A stretch of DNA of 64,000 bases from Zeugodacus cucurbitae. Lineage: Eukaryota > Arthropoda > Insecta > Diptera > Tephritidae. Every line of letters starts with the position of its first letter. The first letter of the stretch is position 1. The notes beneath the pieces are model-generated. The model ran no database searches. It was not told where the DNA came from and worked only from the letters and a program-made list of their open reading frames with translations. Positions 1-11,053 of this stretch are shown here, in pieces. A program made the position numbers and the translations under genes. The DNA is taken from positions 57,008,501 through 57,072,500 of the forward strand of contig NC_071670.1 of the NCBI RefSeq assembly GCF_028554725.1, written 5' to 3'.

Positions 1-988
1 CTACAATCTACACAAACAATTTTACTCTCCTTCAACCACCCACCCCTTCGCTTTCTCTCTCCTTCAACGTAAACTTGCGGCATCACAGCAATAGCTGCTA
101 TTTTTGTCACAACTGTCTGTCTTCGCTGGTAAAATCGCACCCACCGGCAATTTCGGTTGTCATAGCACCAAATATTAAAAGCGAAAATAAAATCTTCTTT
201 TACACTACAATTATACGTTGGTAATAAAGTTATAAAGCGTATAGCTATCAAAGTAACTGGTTTTTCGGCGAAAATATTCCCAACATAAGTTGGCATATTT
301 TATTACATAATATTAAATTTACATTTTAAATCGTTAACTGTTGGCATTTGAATAGCTGTGCGTGTGCGCGCATGGCCATTAAATGTTTTCAGTGGTACTT
401 ATGAATTATGCTGAGTACTTTTGTGTTTATTTAATGAACGTATTCCAATACAACACTGTTTGTAGTGTGGAACAAAGGTATGCAAGTATTTAAAATAATT
501 TCGAAATGAAAACAAAAGTAAAATTATTGCACGAGACAGACTATTTGAGTTTTTATCTATCTTCACATTTTATTTTACTGTAGTTCAAATAAGGGTCATT
601 AAAAATATTGCATTTAATCAATACATTTAAGAAGATCTAACATTTCTGCAATATTATAACAGTGATTGTAATTTTTCAGCCATATGTGGTGTATTCAAAA
701 AATAATGGGAATTGTGAAAACTTCACGAATTGAGAGTCAATTTTTTTATTTCGATAATCATATACGATATTTTCATTCTTAACCAAAAACAATACTGTAA
801 CGTTGCCCCACCCTTTATATTCGCTAGCAATGGCTCCGTGTGACATTTTCCTATTTCCAAAAATAATAATCATAGCTTTACAAGCATATGAGCAATTGTT
901 GAAAGAGCCAAGGCTGTCGCAGAAATCGTAAGAAAGTTTGAGAAATGTCGACAACATTAATTGTAGATGAAGGAATAAATATCTAAAA
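1..988. other. Non-coding AT-rich stretch, nothing recognised
   Basis: The sequence is AT-rich with scattered stops in all frames and no terminal repeats. The only long open stretch on the minus strand (676-993) has no recognisable domain and runs into the repeat that follows. I see no gene here. Confidence 0.6.
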
Positions 989-2040
989 AACAAGTAAGAA
1001 AGGGCTAAGTTCGATGGTGACCGAACATTTAATACTCTCGCAATTTATTTATTTAATTTTATTAATATAACATAGTACACAATTTGACCTACATATTTGT
1101 CATATATATGGTATAAAGTCCATTGAAAATTGGAAACCCTAATATTAGGTTAGAAGCATCGATATATGGGGCCTTGAAAACCTATGGTCCGATTTTGGCG
1201 ATTTTTAGAAAGGGGCTGCCATAATATGAATGCAGTATTTATGAAAAGTTCTGTTTCGATATATTCACGATTGTTTAGTTTATATATTGCAAAGTAAACG
1301 ATTCAGATTGACTTCAAAGTTCTGGTATATAGGAAGTAGGCGTGGTTGTGAACCGATTTGGGCTATTTTCCCAACATATCATTGGGATGCAAGGACAAAC
1401 CAAAATTCATTGATATTGGTCGAGTAGTTTCGGAGATATGTAGGCGGAGCCACACGCATTTAAAACGTTGTAAACCAATTTGGGTGGAGCCCTTTTGTAT
1501 CTTCTTTACAGTGAAATTTAAGGTTTCTGGTATTTTCCCTTACTAAATTAAAGCATTTTTAGTAGTTTTCAACATAACCTTTGTATGGGAGGAAGGCGTG
1601 GTTATAATCTGATTTCCTCCATTTTTGGATGGTATAAAGTAGTACCTAAAAGAAACGATTCCAGAAAGTTTGGTTGTTATAGCTTAAGTAGTTTACGAAA
1701 TATGTACAAAAAAACGTATTAGGGGGCGGGGCCACGCCCACTTCTTTGTGGGCGTGTTAGTGGTCCGATTTGGCCTATCTTCGAAAGCAACATTCCTATG
1801 GAAACAAATGTGCCAAGTTTGATCAAGATATCTTAATTTTTACTCAAGTTACAGCTTGCACAGATAGACATCCGGATTTGAGCTCCACTCCTCACCCTGG
1901 TCACTTTGGTTTATATAACCCTAGATATCTTAATTTTTACTCAAGTTACAGCTTGCACAGATAGACATCCGGATTTGAACTCCACTCCTCACCCTGGTCA
2001 CTTTGGTTTATATAACCCTATATCTAGCTCGTTTAGTTAG
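989..2040 (-). mobile_element. DINE-1-like element, copy 1, 5' end missing
   Basis: The copy begins on the plus strand with AACAAGTAAGAAAGGGCTAA, the reverse complement of the family's 3' terminus, followed by the TACTCTCGCAA subterminal repeat near 1034. It then runs through the family's recurring GTGGGCG and AAATCGG phrases. It stops at about 2040 in the ACTCGTTTAGTT region, so the 5' hairpin and the first ~80 bases are absent. The (GTCY)n tract is reduced. There is no coding capacity: the reading frames at 1358-1546 and 1770-1964 lie inside the repeat. An internal 97-bp tandem duplication is listed separately. Confidence 0.85.
1827..2020. repeat. 97-bp tandem duplication inside DINE-like copy 1
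   Basis: The segment beginning GATATCTTAATTTTTACTCA at 1827 recurs starting at 1924. It has near-identical sequence through the TCACTTTGGTTTATATAACC phrase, with one visible A/G difference. The period is 97 bases. The other copies of this repeat in the window have a single version, so the duplication arose in this copy and appears recent. Confidence 0.9.
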
Positions 2041-3917
2041 TAATTTAATTTTTATAAATTTCCCGTTAAATCGCATTGATATAGTTTGAAGAAAAGATAA
2101 TCAAACTATAACCACTAGTCTTTTTATTTAAGAACCCATTTAGAATGACATCAACTTAAAACAAATAATCCAAAATTATTTAAGGGAGCGAAAACAAATT
2201 AGATAGAAATATATATATATATATATATATTTGGCGTAGGAACCGCGATTATAGCCGAGTGATAGCTGATAGAAATAGTTCTCCTGATATGTGAACTGTT
2301 GGACTCTACCCCAAAAATTCTTGACAGCGAAGCTTGCTTCCCTTAAATCACATTCAACGAATAAGGGGATCCAGATATATATCCATAAAATTATAAAATT
2401 AAGCAAACATATATAATGTGGTTTCTTCAAAAATTGCTCATATTTCCATCTAATTGATTCAAAATTTGTGAGATTAGGTAAGGTCACAAACTTGTATAAA
2501 CTATGTATGTATATAAAAGATTAATCAAACAGGATAGAAACGTTTTTCGAAGTATTTTTCGTCATGAGAATTAAATTCATGGACAACATTTTACTAAGAA
2601 ATTAAATATATGAACTTACAACTTTATCATATACAACTCAAACTACAACAAACCAATGTCTAAAAATAAAAAGCAACAATTTGCCGGAGGATAACACCAT
2701 ACTTAAAGGACCACCACGAAAATTAAGGAGAATTTGTATGAAAGGAATTTAGTTAGATGAACAATAAAAGTTGTGGTCAGGTGTGACACAGAGACACAAA
2801 CGTAGCAACGAGAGTGAGGAATAGCAACAATAAAAATCCACGACAAAATTGGCCAAGGCAATTGGTGGGAGTGTCGCCAGCGGCAACTTGCTGAACAAGT
2901 TGTCTGTTTGCGTGCTTTATTACCTAACGGCAGTGACAATAGCAAAAAACACAAAACAAAAGTGAAAACCAAAAACTGCTGGATAAAAACAAGAAAAAAT
3001 TTAGCAACAACCGTTCACCAATATCGGTCAGGCGTTGAAATGTAGCCTGCAGCAGAGCGGCAGCTGAAACTGTGGAAACCGCTGCTGGGCGTAGAACCTT
3101 TTCGACGTTGGTGCAACAACAACAAACAAGGTAAACGCCGAAGGTCATAGCGTTAGTGGGAAACATGGCAGTTGTTGTTAGGGAAATAGTACAAAACAAG
3201 AGGCCGAAATAACTGTAAAAAACACGGTCTAAAGTATATTCTCGAAGCAGCCGCGAATCGTTCGAATTCTGTCATACCGTTACCGGAGGCAACCAGTCGG
3301 AGCGCAAGGAATGTAATAAAATTCATGTTTGACACTGATTCGCGCACTGTACGCCCGTACATGAACACCAGCGAAAGCTCGCAAGCATTTCACACATTTA
3401 ATTCTATTTCACAGCGCAGAAAATCACAGTTAAAATGGCGGCGCATAAAATGGTGATTTCCTTTCGTTTCTCTATTTTTTTGTACGAGCGAAGCTAGATT
3501 TTTATGTATTTTTCGTTTTTTTTTTGTACTTTTTTTTATGTTTCATTGCCTTCGAACATTCAATTGGGCGTAAGCGCTAAAGCAATTTCGTACTTCTAAA
3601 AAATCAATTTGGCATTTTCACTATTCCAATTGCTCAACAAGATTTTTGCGCCATTAAAAGACAATGTTAGTTCTACACTTTTACATCCGCTGCGTTTGTA
3701 TGAGTGTATAGTGGCAGCAGCAATGTGCACAACAAGAACAACAACAACAATTGCAACATTCATTGACATAGTCGTAAAGGCATATCCTTGATGACAGCAC
3801 TCATTTATCTTGTAGTATTTCGCTCGATTTTATAGCCGCTTGCATAGAAAATAGTGATTGCTCGAAACAGGGTGGTCATACATGCGAGTGTATTTAGAAA
3901 TCGCAGAATATTAAAAA
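2041..3917. other. Non-coding stretch with short simple repeats
   Basis: There is an (AT)n run at about 2207-2231 and CAA-rich low-complexity DNA near 2640-3180, which produces long minus-strand frames made mostly of V, L, C and F. These are compositional artefacts. I see no gene, terminal repeat or RNA gene. Confidence 0.55.
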
Positions 3918-5109
3918 CTAGCTGACTGCTGCGGCTCTGCTCGCACGGGTTTAAAAAACATTTCAAAAGTTATAAGTTTTTACACACTTATACTAGTGAT
4001 GAGCGATATTGCTATTTTTGAATCACTGTGATCTCAGTGATTGCTATTTTTAAATCACTGTGATTTTATATTGCTATTGCAATCACAACAAAAAATAACG
4101 AATTTATGAGAATTTGTACCCCGAATTCTTTTTTTATTTTTTTTACATTTATATTTTTATTAATTTTAACAATATCCAAATTTTACCTGCTTTTGTAATC
4201 TGAAATAACTAATTAATACATTTGGGTACATTTAACTGCTTTTGTAATCACCGTACCCAAAATTATCGGAATCGCAACTAAAATTGCTACTGTGATCCCT
4301 GAACAGTGATTGCTACTTTCGAACTGATATTGGTACAGTGATCGAATTAGAATTACTGAACTCCTATATGTACAGTGATCGAACTCAACTTACTGAACCG
4401 CAATTGCGATTGTAAATCACTGATATTTACAAAAATTTATCACAGTTGCTATATGTGATTTTTCAATCACAGTGAAAAAATCACCGGTAGTGAAATATCG
4501 CTCATCACTAACTTATACCTACTCTCCCATACATACATATGCACATATGTACTTTCCCGTTTCTTGCGTTGGTTCATTTTAAAAAAGTAAAATGTGGTAA
4601 ATTCGAAAATGAAATTATAATTTATTTGCAATGAGCTAAAACTTGATTACGACCTCTAGTCTATGGTGTCCGTTGTCTTTCTCTGATTATGAAGGCGTTG
4701 GGAACGCTCAGAGCTCAACGCCCTAGTGCGTAATGTATATTTCTTATATTTTGTTCTTCAATCAGCTGCACACGCTCCGTACTCGACTCTCAAGCGCGTA
4801 CTTGGCAGGTTTTGTAATTTTGTTTAGCAAGCAGCTGCGAGCGCTTGTAACACGGCTCTCTGGCACGCGATTTCGATGCGAAGACGATTTTCAGTTTCAG
4901 ATTAAGATTCTCCATCACGGAGTCTTTTTGATACCCTCACCTGGGAACTATTTCCAGAAAGTTGATATTCTAGCAATAAATATAGCCTATGTTACTCGGG
5001 GTGAATGTAGCTTTCCAATGATGAAAGAATTTTTGAAATCGGCACAGTAGTTTTCGAGTTTATTCATTACAAACATACATACAAATCTTTCCTTTAATAG
5101 TAGTATAGA
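3918..5109 (-). mobile_element. Helitron (non-autonomous), minus strand, interrupted
   Basis: Read on the minus strand, the element begins TCTATACTACTATTAAAG (5109 downward), followed by a GTATGTATGTTTG tract and the phrase AAAACTACTGTGCCGATTTC (5054-5035). This is the same order seen at the 5' end of the better-preserved Helitron at 47287. It ends GTCAGCTAG at 3918 and is followed by T, matching the Helitron CTRR|T rule. The 3' hairpin is weak (TGCG...CGCA only). The base before the 5' TC is G, not the expected A, so the left flank may have mutated. No Rep or helicase sequence was found, so it is non-autonomous. A hAT-type MITE splits it at 3994-4510. Confidence 0.72.
3986..4518. mobile_element. 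hAT-type MITE with perfect 8-bp target duplication
   Basis: The element proper is 3994-4510 (517 bp). It starts TAGTGATGAGCGATATT and ends with the exact reverse complement, a 17-bp perfect terminal inverted repeat. It is flanked by ACTTATAC at 3986-3993 and again at 4511-4518, an exact 8-bp target-site duplication diagnostic of the hAT superfamily. The interior is dense in AATCACTGTGAT and CAGTGATT motifs and contains no transposase frame. It lies inside the minus-strand Helitron, so it is younger than that insertion. The perfect repeats and duplication suggest it is fairly young. Confidence 0.93.
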
Positions 5110-5164
5110 CTACATTTTTTAATGTTAAAGCACAATTTTCGCTTAAGAATAATAAGTTTAATAT

Positions 5165-5515
5165 TTTTTGGGGGCCCGCTTTGGATCAAAATTCATATCT
5201 CAGAAAGCGCTCGTCCAATTTAAAAAAAAAAATTTAGTACATAATATTTCCTTGGCATCCTGATGTTATGGATGGAAATCGGTTCACAATCACGCCTACT
5301 TCTCACAAAACAGGATTTAGAATTCCAAAATATCTTAATTAAACTTAGTCCAAAATATCTGTCGAAGAACTACTCCATCCCTCATATACTATATATAATG
5401 ATATTTGTTATTTTGGTGAAATTTATGTCGAATATTTGGGTCAAATTGTGCTTTATTTTAATAAAAGTAAATACATAAAGTGTTATGTTACACCTGAACT
5501 GAGCCCTTACTTGTT
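5165..5515 (+). mobile_element. DINE-1-like element, 3' fragment (copy 2)
   Basis: It contains the diverged family phrase ATCTCAGAAAGCGCTCGTCC, then GAAATCGGTTCACAATCACG, the AATATTTGGGTCAAATTGTG phrase and the terminal CCTGAACTGAGCCCTTACTT. The subterminal GCGAGAGTATAAA box is lost by mutation. Only the last ~350 bases of the element remain, in plus orientation. Confidence 0.8.
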
Positions 5516-6761
5516 TTGCTTAAAATTTCCACCATTTTTGCAAAAAGTCCGAATGATTTCCTTGAGCGTTTTGTATATGTAAGTAATATAGGAAAACATT
5601 TTTGGGGTCTTACTCCAAATTCGAAATGGAAATCAGGAAAAAATACCCGGGTTGAATTTTATAGATATTGAGGTACTCTAAAGATAAGTTAATTTTTTTG
5701 TAGTTTTTCTCTCGGACCCAATTATTTTAAATTTAATTTTACACAAATCAATATTTTTTTTCTTCACTATTACTATTATCAAATATTTTATGATCACCCT
5801 GTATCTGCTATACATGCATTTTTATGAATATTCACTTGTACGAATGTCGGAATCTATATTGCAACCATTCATTTTATTCGATTGTTCGCACATGTTGCAT
5901 AGATGAAAGCACAATTTTAGTGAGCGCGAAAAATTGCAGCTAAAAACAACAACAACAACAAAATTGAATGGAAGATATAAAAACTAGAAATAATAAAAAA
6001 ATAACGAGTTGGAAAAAAATGCGAAAACAAGCTAGCGCATGTGTACCTACTCGTAGTCGCACGCATGGACACTTGCACACTTGAAATACAAAAACAACAC
6101 AGCAAACACACTCATACATATGTACGTATGTATGTGCATATATTGTAAACTACCTTGACACGAGTTGGCACAATAAAACTGACTGCAACAAATGTTATAA
6201 AAATGCAGGCAACAAAACTGCAGTTGTGTGCCACATAAAACATAGAAATAAAAAGCAACAACAACAACAACAAGCACAAAATAAAAACTGAGTAGCAGTT
6301 GCAACTGCAAGAAAGCAAAAAATAAAAAAACAAGTAAAAAACAGCAATAACAATGTAGTAAAATGAAAATAACAGAAAACAATAAAGGTAACAGCAATGG
6401 TAAGAAGAAAAGGGCACTTAAAAATCATAGAAGACAGCAAGAAAAGCTTCTCCAGCAAACAGCAGCCAACAGCTGGCGGGATAGAGGATGTATGGGAGCG
6501 AGTGGCGAGCGTTGTGCAGCTAAACAACGACAACAATAAAGAGTTATGTTATTGCCAGAAACAATAACAATTATATGCAATGACGAGTACTGCAACTGAA
6601 AGTGCAACACTTGATTAGCGAATATGGGCGGGGTGCGGCGCAGTGTAACGGTTATGTTGCCAAAAGCATGTTTACAAAATTTACCAAATTGCGAAGTGCT
6701 GTAGTTTATGTTGCTAGGCAGCTTAGCTGCCGACACTGTTTACGATTTTGAAGCGCAAAAC
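5516..6761. other. Non-coding, CAA/CAG-rich low-complexity DNA
   Basis: The region 5941-6560 is rich in CAACAA and AAATAAAA tracts. Its minus strand therefore lacks stops and shows several overlapping frames dominated by F, L, C and V, none with a recognisable domain. No gene is supported. Confidence 0.6.
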
Positions 6762-6792
6762 TATAAAAGTTTTCGTGCGACGTGCAACAGTT
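6762..6792 (+). promoter_or_regulatory. Candidate TATA-type core promoter
   Basis: TATAAAAG at 6762-6769 is followed, 27 bases from its first T, by an initiator-like CAGTT with the A at 6789. This spacing fits an insect TATA/Inr promoter. About 70 bases further on, AAGGTAAC (around 6859) could serve as a splice donor, as for a short non-coding first exon. No coding sequence can be tied to it, and such matches arise by chance in AT-rich DNA. Confidence 0.22.
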
Positions 6793-7108
6793 TAAATAAC
6801 AGTTTTATTTTTTTACTAAGCAACAAAAATATATAATTGGTTTTTGGAAATTATATTTAAGGTAACATTTCTAAAGCATTTTGAATGTTGATAAAAATAA
6901 CGAAGGTTTGGTTTATCAAAAGTGAGATACAATGACAACTGGTATAGTTAAGCGACTTGAACAGATTAATAAGTTGAGGTATCTGAAATATACGAGTACA
7001 TGGAGAATATTTTAAGTTGGGTACATATGTATATCGTCCCAAACTTTCCAATTCTGAAGTTGAAGCAACTTCTAATTTTGTATTGAAGATCAATTGTATA
7101 ATTCTTTA

Positions 7109-8433
7109 TTAAGGACCTATACCAGTGGAACCCATGAAAACTTAAACCATTTTCGTAATTTTTTTTAACAAAGTACTCGATCGAATATTTCGAAGTTTTT
7201 TGGACATAACAAGATATATTTTAAGCTATATTTTAAAAGTTTTTTCTAAAATTTTGAAAAATAACGGAATCATGGGTTATTGTATAGTAGATATATTCAA
7301 CAAGTAGGGAAGGGCTAAGTTCGGGTGTAACGGAACATTTTATACTCTCACAATTTATTTATTTAACTTTATTTATATTATATAATACACAATTTGACCC
7401 ACATATTCGTCATATCTATTGTATAAAGTCCATTGAAAGTTGGAAACCATAATATTAGGTTAGAAGCTTTGGTCCGATTTCGGCGATTTTTAGAATGGGG
7501 CTGCCACACTATAAACATGGTATTTGTGGAAAGTTCTGCACCGATAACTTCAGTGCTTACTTTATATATTGTAAAGTAAACGATTCAGATCGTCTTCAAA
7601 GTTCTGGTATATAGGAAGTAGGCGTGGCTGAAAAGCGATTTGGCCTATTTTCACAACAACTCATTGGGATGTAAGGAAACTATTACAAACCAAGTTTTAT
7701 TGAAATCGGTCGAGAGTTCCTGATATATGGTTTTTGGTCCATAAGTGGGCGACGCCACGCCCATTTTCCATTTTGTAAAAAAATCTGAGTGCAGCTTCCA
7801 TCTGCCATTTCTTATGTGAAATTTAGTGTTTCTGACGTTTTTCTTTAGTGAGTAAACACACTTTTAGTAATTTTCAACCTAACCTTTGTATGGGAGGTGG
7901 GCGTGGTTATTATCCGATTTCTTTCATTATTAAGAAGTGGGTAAAAAAACGACTGCAGAAAGTTTGGTTTGTATAGCTCTATTGGTTTGCGAGATATGTG
8001 CAAAAAACTTATTTGGGGGCGGGGCCACTTCCCCAAAAAATTACATCCAAATATGCCCCTTCATAGTGCGATCCTTCATACCAAATTTTATTTCCATAGC
8101 TTTACTTATGGCTTAGTTATGGCACTTTATGTGTTCTAGGTTTTCGCCATTTTATAAGCGTGGCAGTGGTCCGATTTTGCTGATTTTGCGGACAGACAGA
8201 CATTCGGATTTGAACTCCACTCTTCACCCTGATCACTTTGGTATATATAACCCTATATCTAACTCGTTTAGTTTTGGGTGTTACAAACAACCGTTATGAG
8301 AACAAAACTATAATACTCTCTTTAGCAACTTTGTTGCGAGAGTATAAAAATACTCAGTTTAAATTTCAAGTCGATCAGTCAATTTCTCGTTTTTTTTTTT
8401 TTTTTGAAATGTCACAGTTGTATAGCGCCTTAA
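7109..8433. mobile_element. TTAA-flanked inverted-repeat element (piggyBac-like), copy 1, with DINE inside
   Basis: TTAA (7109-7112) is followed by GGACCTATACCAGTGG. The far end reads ACAGTTGTATAGCGCC (8414-8429), followed by TTAA (8430-8433). The ends are imperfect inverted repeats of each other and match the better-preserved element at 53753-55286. TTAA target sites with short inverted repeats are the hallmark of piggyBac-type elements. No transposase is present. The DINE-like copy at 7299-8349 occupies most of the interior, leaving about 190 and 80 bases of original element on either side. Confidence 0.72.
7299..8349 (-). mobile_element. DINE-1-like element, copy 3, complete ends
   Basis: It begins AACAAGTAGGGAAGGGCTAA with the GTTCGGGTGTAACGGAAC hairpin, then the box TATACTCTCACAA (7342 on). 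It closes with the GCAACTTTGTTGCGAGAGTATAAAA terminal hairpin region, so it lies in minus orientation. The (GTCY)n tract is reduced to GACAGACAGACA near 8190. Recurrent AAATCGG-type phrases with 'cacgccca' are present. Reading frames within it (7845-8036, 8238-8441) are not genes. Confidence 0.9.
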
Positions 8434-8504
8434 CGCTTTAACCGTCTTTTCTGACTGAGTATACCGGGTTGAGTGTTTTTTATGAAAAAAAATATAGTAT
8501 TTAC

Positions 8505-8775
8505 CTTTTCGATAAGACCCTTCACTTCTTCCGCCACCACTAGCTGGGACACCGTTGAATAAATCCCGAACTGGAAAGCTTTCATTTCGATCAAAAATTC
8601 ATAAATTTCGTGTACCATATTCTCTATACCCAGTTCGAGATTATTCGTTAATCTTTCGCAAAATTTTTCTACCATATACCCCAAGAGCATTTCTCAAAAG
8701 GTTCAATTTTCTATTGAAGTACACTGCATCGAACCACCTTGCACCACAAATATTATCGCTTTTGTGAGAAGGCAT
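8505..8775 (-). pseudogene. Exon-like coding island, unknown protein, frame broken
   Basis: Read on the minus strand, an ATG in good context (TCAAATG) at 8775 opens 44 codons with protein-like composition (including RWFDAVYFNRKL), ending at a TAA at 8643-8641. An overlapping frame open from 8690 continues with helical, charged sequence (GIENMVHEIYEFLIEMKAFQ, then VVAEEVKGLIEK). It stops being protein-like exactly at AAG|GTAAAT (exon end 8505), a good splice donor. The two frames overlap by ~50 bases, so one small indel would connect them. I do not recognise the family. It could be a decayed exon, an exon with an assembly indel, or chance. It lies next to the TTAA element that ends at 8429. 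Confidence 0.35.
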
Positions 8776-10086
8776 TTGACTAGTACATATTTTCATAGAT
8801 AACACTATATTTTATGGTCTCAAACTAAATTGGTTAATCACTTCAAAGTCCTCCATCAGTTTTTTCCCAAAGGCTTTTAAAACCTTAAAATTATATTTGG
8901 ACAGGGGCAATAACTTCATGTGGACCAATTTCTCAACAATTCCCTTACAAAGCTATCGGTACTCTATATATTCTCAGTGATCCTTTTAATTCAATAAATA
9001 CTTTTTTTATTTTATGCTACCCATCAAGTATAGATCCACTACTCGGCTCTTAGTATTGCTAAGCCCTAAAAACTTTCTCGCTAGAAATCAGTGAGTTAAA
9101 CACCAATTATTTGGACCGCGAAAATATTTTTTGCATTTCTTGGGATTCTATAAGAAAGTTAACAATTTTCAATAAAATATTATAATTTTGCTCAGAAGAC
9201 ATAACTCTAAGAATATATTGGCCTTGCAACCAACTTACACTGAACATCAACCTGGCGCTCAAATAGTGTGGCGAATATTTTCTTTAAATACTTAATCTCA
9301 TACAAAAAAACGAATAAATTTACTGAGAATGCTTTAACTTACACGTTTGCTTACGAATAACAGCCTCTCATCTTTCGCATCACTTAACACTTTCAATTGA
9401 GATTGCGTCTATGAATGTATGCTTTAACACATGCACCAACACTTTGGTTGCACATGCTTCACTTTCAAAGCCAGCAGTTACATATATTGACGAGCTGATT
9501 TAATTGAAAAACCAAGTTCGTTGCATGATTTCATATTTGCATATTTAAATTTTCAACAATATTGAGCATTTCAATGAAATGAAATTCACTCTCAATTGCT
9601 TTCGTTGTCAATATGTGTTTATAACGGCTCAAAATAATTGTTATGCACTCGTCAGCAACACCGAAAATCAACTACAATTGCTGAAACACGTCAGTATATG
9701 TATTTTTCATGTTTCAATATGTTTAACGCCCCTTCCAGTACACATTTTGCGCCATGGACTTTCATTTTGTTTAATGAAAAAAAATGCATTTCAAACCATT
9801 GTTGTCCAGCGTATTGTTGCAATTTATTAATAATTGTTTGTTAAGTGCAATTTGTTGTTGCATATGAAAATTAAACTGAAGTTGTTATGAAAGCCTGCCA
9901 TTATAAAAAATTTTACTTATTTGTTTCGTTTCATTTTCACGCAAGCAATTATAATAAAAAACAAACAACTAATTGACGGTAAAATTAATTTTTGTTTATG
10001 TTTTTTACATTTTATGTTTTAATTACTGCGGAAGTCACAATGGTATGCATTAAAATATTTTTCGTTGTATGACTTTAACTAATTTG
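8776..10086. other. Non-coding stretch, nothing recognised
   Basis: AT-rich sequence with no inverted-repeat termini, no coding-like third-position bias and no RNA-gene pattern that I can find. Confidence 0.55.
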
Positions 10087-10200
10087 GCGTACATGGCGTA
10101 TACGCAACAAATTGCTCGCATGTACACAAATTATAATTAATGTTACGTATGCGCCGTGTAGACCCCCAGTCGACGGGTGGTCAAGGGCTTTTAAATGCTT
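10087..10200. repeat. Palindromic GCGTATACGC block, copy 1
   Basis: GGCGTATACGCAACA near 10096 faces TGTTACGTATGCGCC near 10140, an imperfect 15-bp dyad (13 of 15 match) about 70 bases across. It is followed by GTGTAGAC and AAGGGCTTTTAAATGC. The same arrangement occurs at 12769-12885, and a single arm at about 47058. The function is unknown. It could be an ancient repeat or a conserved regulatory block. Confidence 0.6.
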
Positions 10201-10828
10201 TTACATGATATTGTGTATAAATAAATAAACTACAAATAACCAAAACTCATATCCAACAGCATTCGAATGAAACTTTTGTGAGTTCAATACAAAAATGTAT
10301 GCCTCAAGCTACATAACACCCAGCTACTATTGGCACTTTTGCTTTCAGAAAATCACAATAACTGCATTCAATAATTTGCGCCTACATAAATACCACAATA
10401 ACATCATTAGTTGTATGTAAGCACCAGTCAAATGTTTATTTTTAGTAGAAATTTTTTCCGAAGCACATTATTTGTCTGATTACTTTGTAGACTTTTTATG
10501 TGACAAACCAGACAAATTTCACATTTTGTTTAGTGTCTGCACATAAATGCTGTTATTTAACTGATTTTTATGATTTTGTACGCGAGTATTTAATATCTAT
10601 TGACCAAGCATATTGAACGCTTGACCTTCGCTTCACTTGACATTGAGCTGACAAAATATGATTCACATGGTTGATGACTGATACAAAATTTGAATGATTT
10701 TTGGAAAGGAAATCTTAAAGAGTTTTTTAAAATTCGAATGTTTAATGCATTTTATTTTTTTTATACTTGGATAGCTTTTAAAAGAATTTATAAGGATGCC
10801 ACCAATTGGCAAAATTTAAGATGTCAAA
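10201..10828. other. Non-coding stretch, nothing recognised
   Basis: AT-rich, with stops in every frame and no repeats or gene signals that I can support. Confidence 0.55.
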
Positions 10829-11028
10829 TTTTTTTAAGAAAAATAGCATTACAATAAGTTTGAAAACCATTGAGTTCGAAGAAATCTCTCAATGGGAGAT
10901 TTTTTTTGTGGAGTTGCCACCTGTTTGTAATATTTTTAATTTTCTGAAATTAAAAAAAATAAGCCAATTGCTTAAAAATACCATAGAAATTGGTGAAAAA
11001 TCTCAATGGAAGATTTATATTTGTGTGG
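10829..11028. repeat. Imperfect ~110-bp direct duplication
   Basis: The segment ending AATCTCTCAATGGGAGATTT near 10884 is repeated as AATCTCAATGGAAGATTT near 10999. The upstream phrases CCATTGAGTTCGAAGAA and CCATAGAAATTGGTGAA are similar to each other. The frame at 10806-11042 runs through both units by chance. Confidence 0.5.
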
Positions 11029-11029
11029 G

Positions 11030-11053
11030 GGTAGGTAGGTAGGTAGGTAGGAG
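11030..11053. repeat. (GTAG)n microsatellite, possible LINE tail
   Basis: About six tandem GTAG/GGTA units. On the minus strand this is (CTAC)n and lies directly downstream of the LINE 3' region at 11054-12015, so it is probably that element's simple-sequence 3' tail. Confidence 0.75.

Noticed and set aside
6047..6536. Several overlapping minus-strand frames of 101-116 codons
   Set aside because: Product of CAA/AAAT low-complexity DNA. Three frames are open at once and rich in F, L, V and C.
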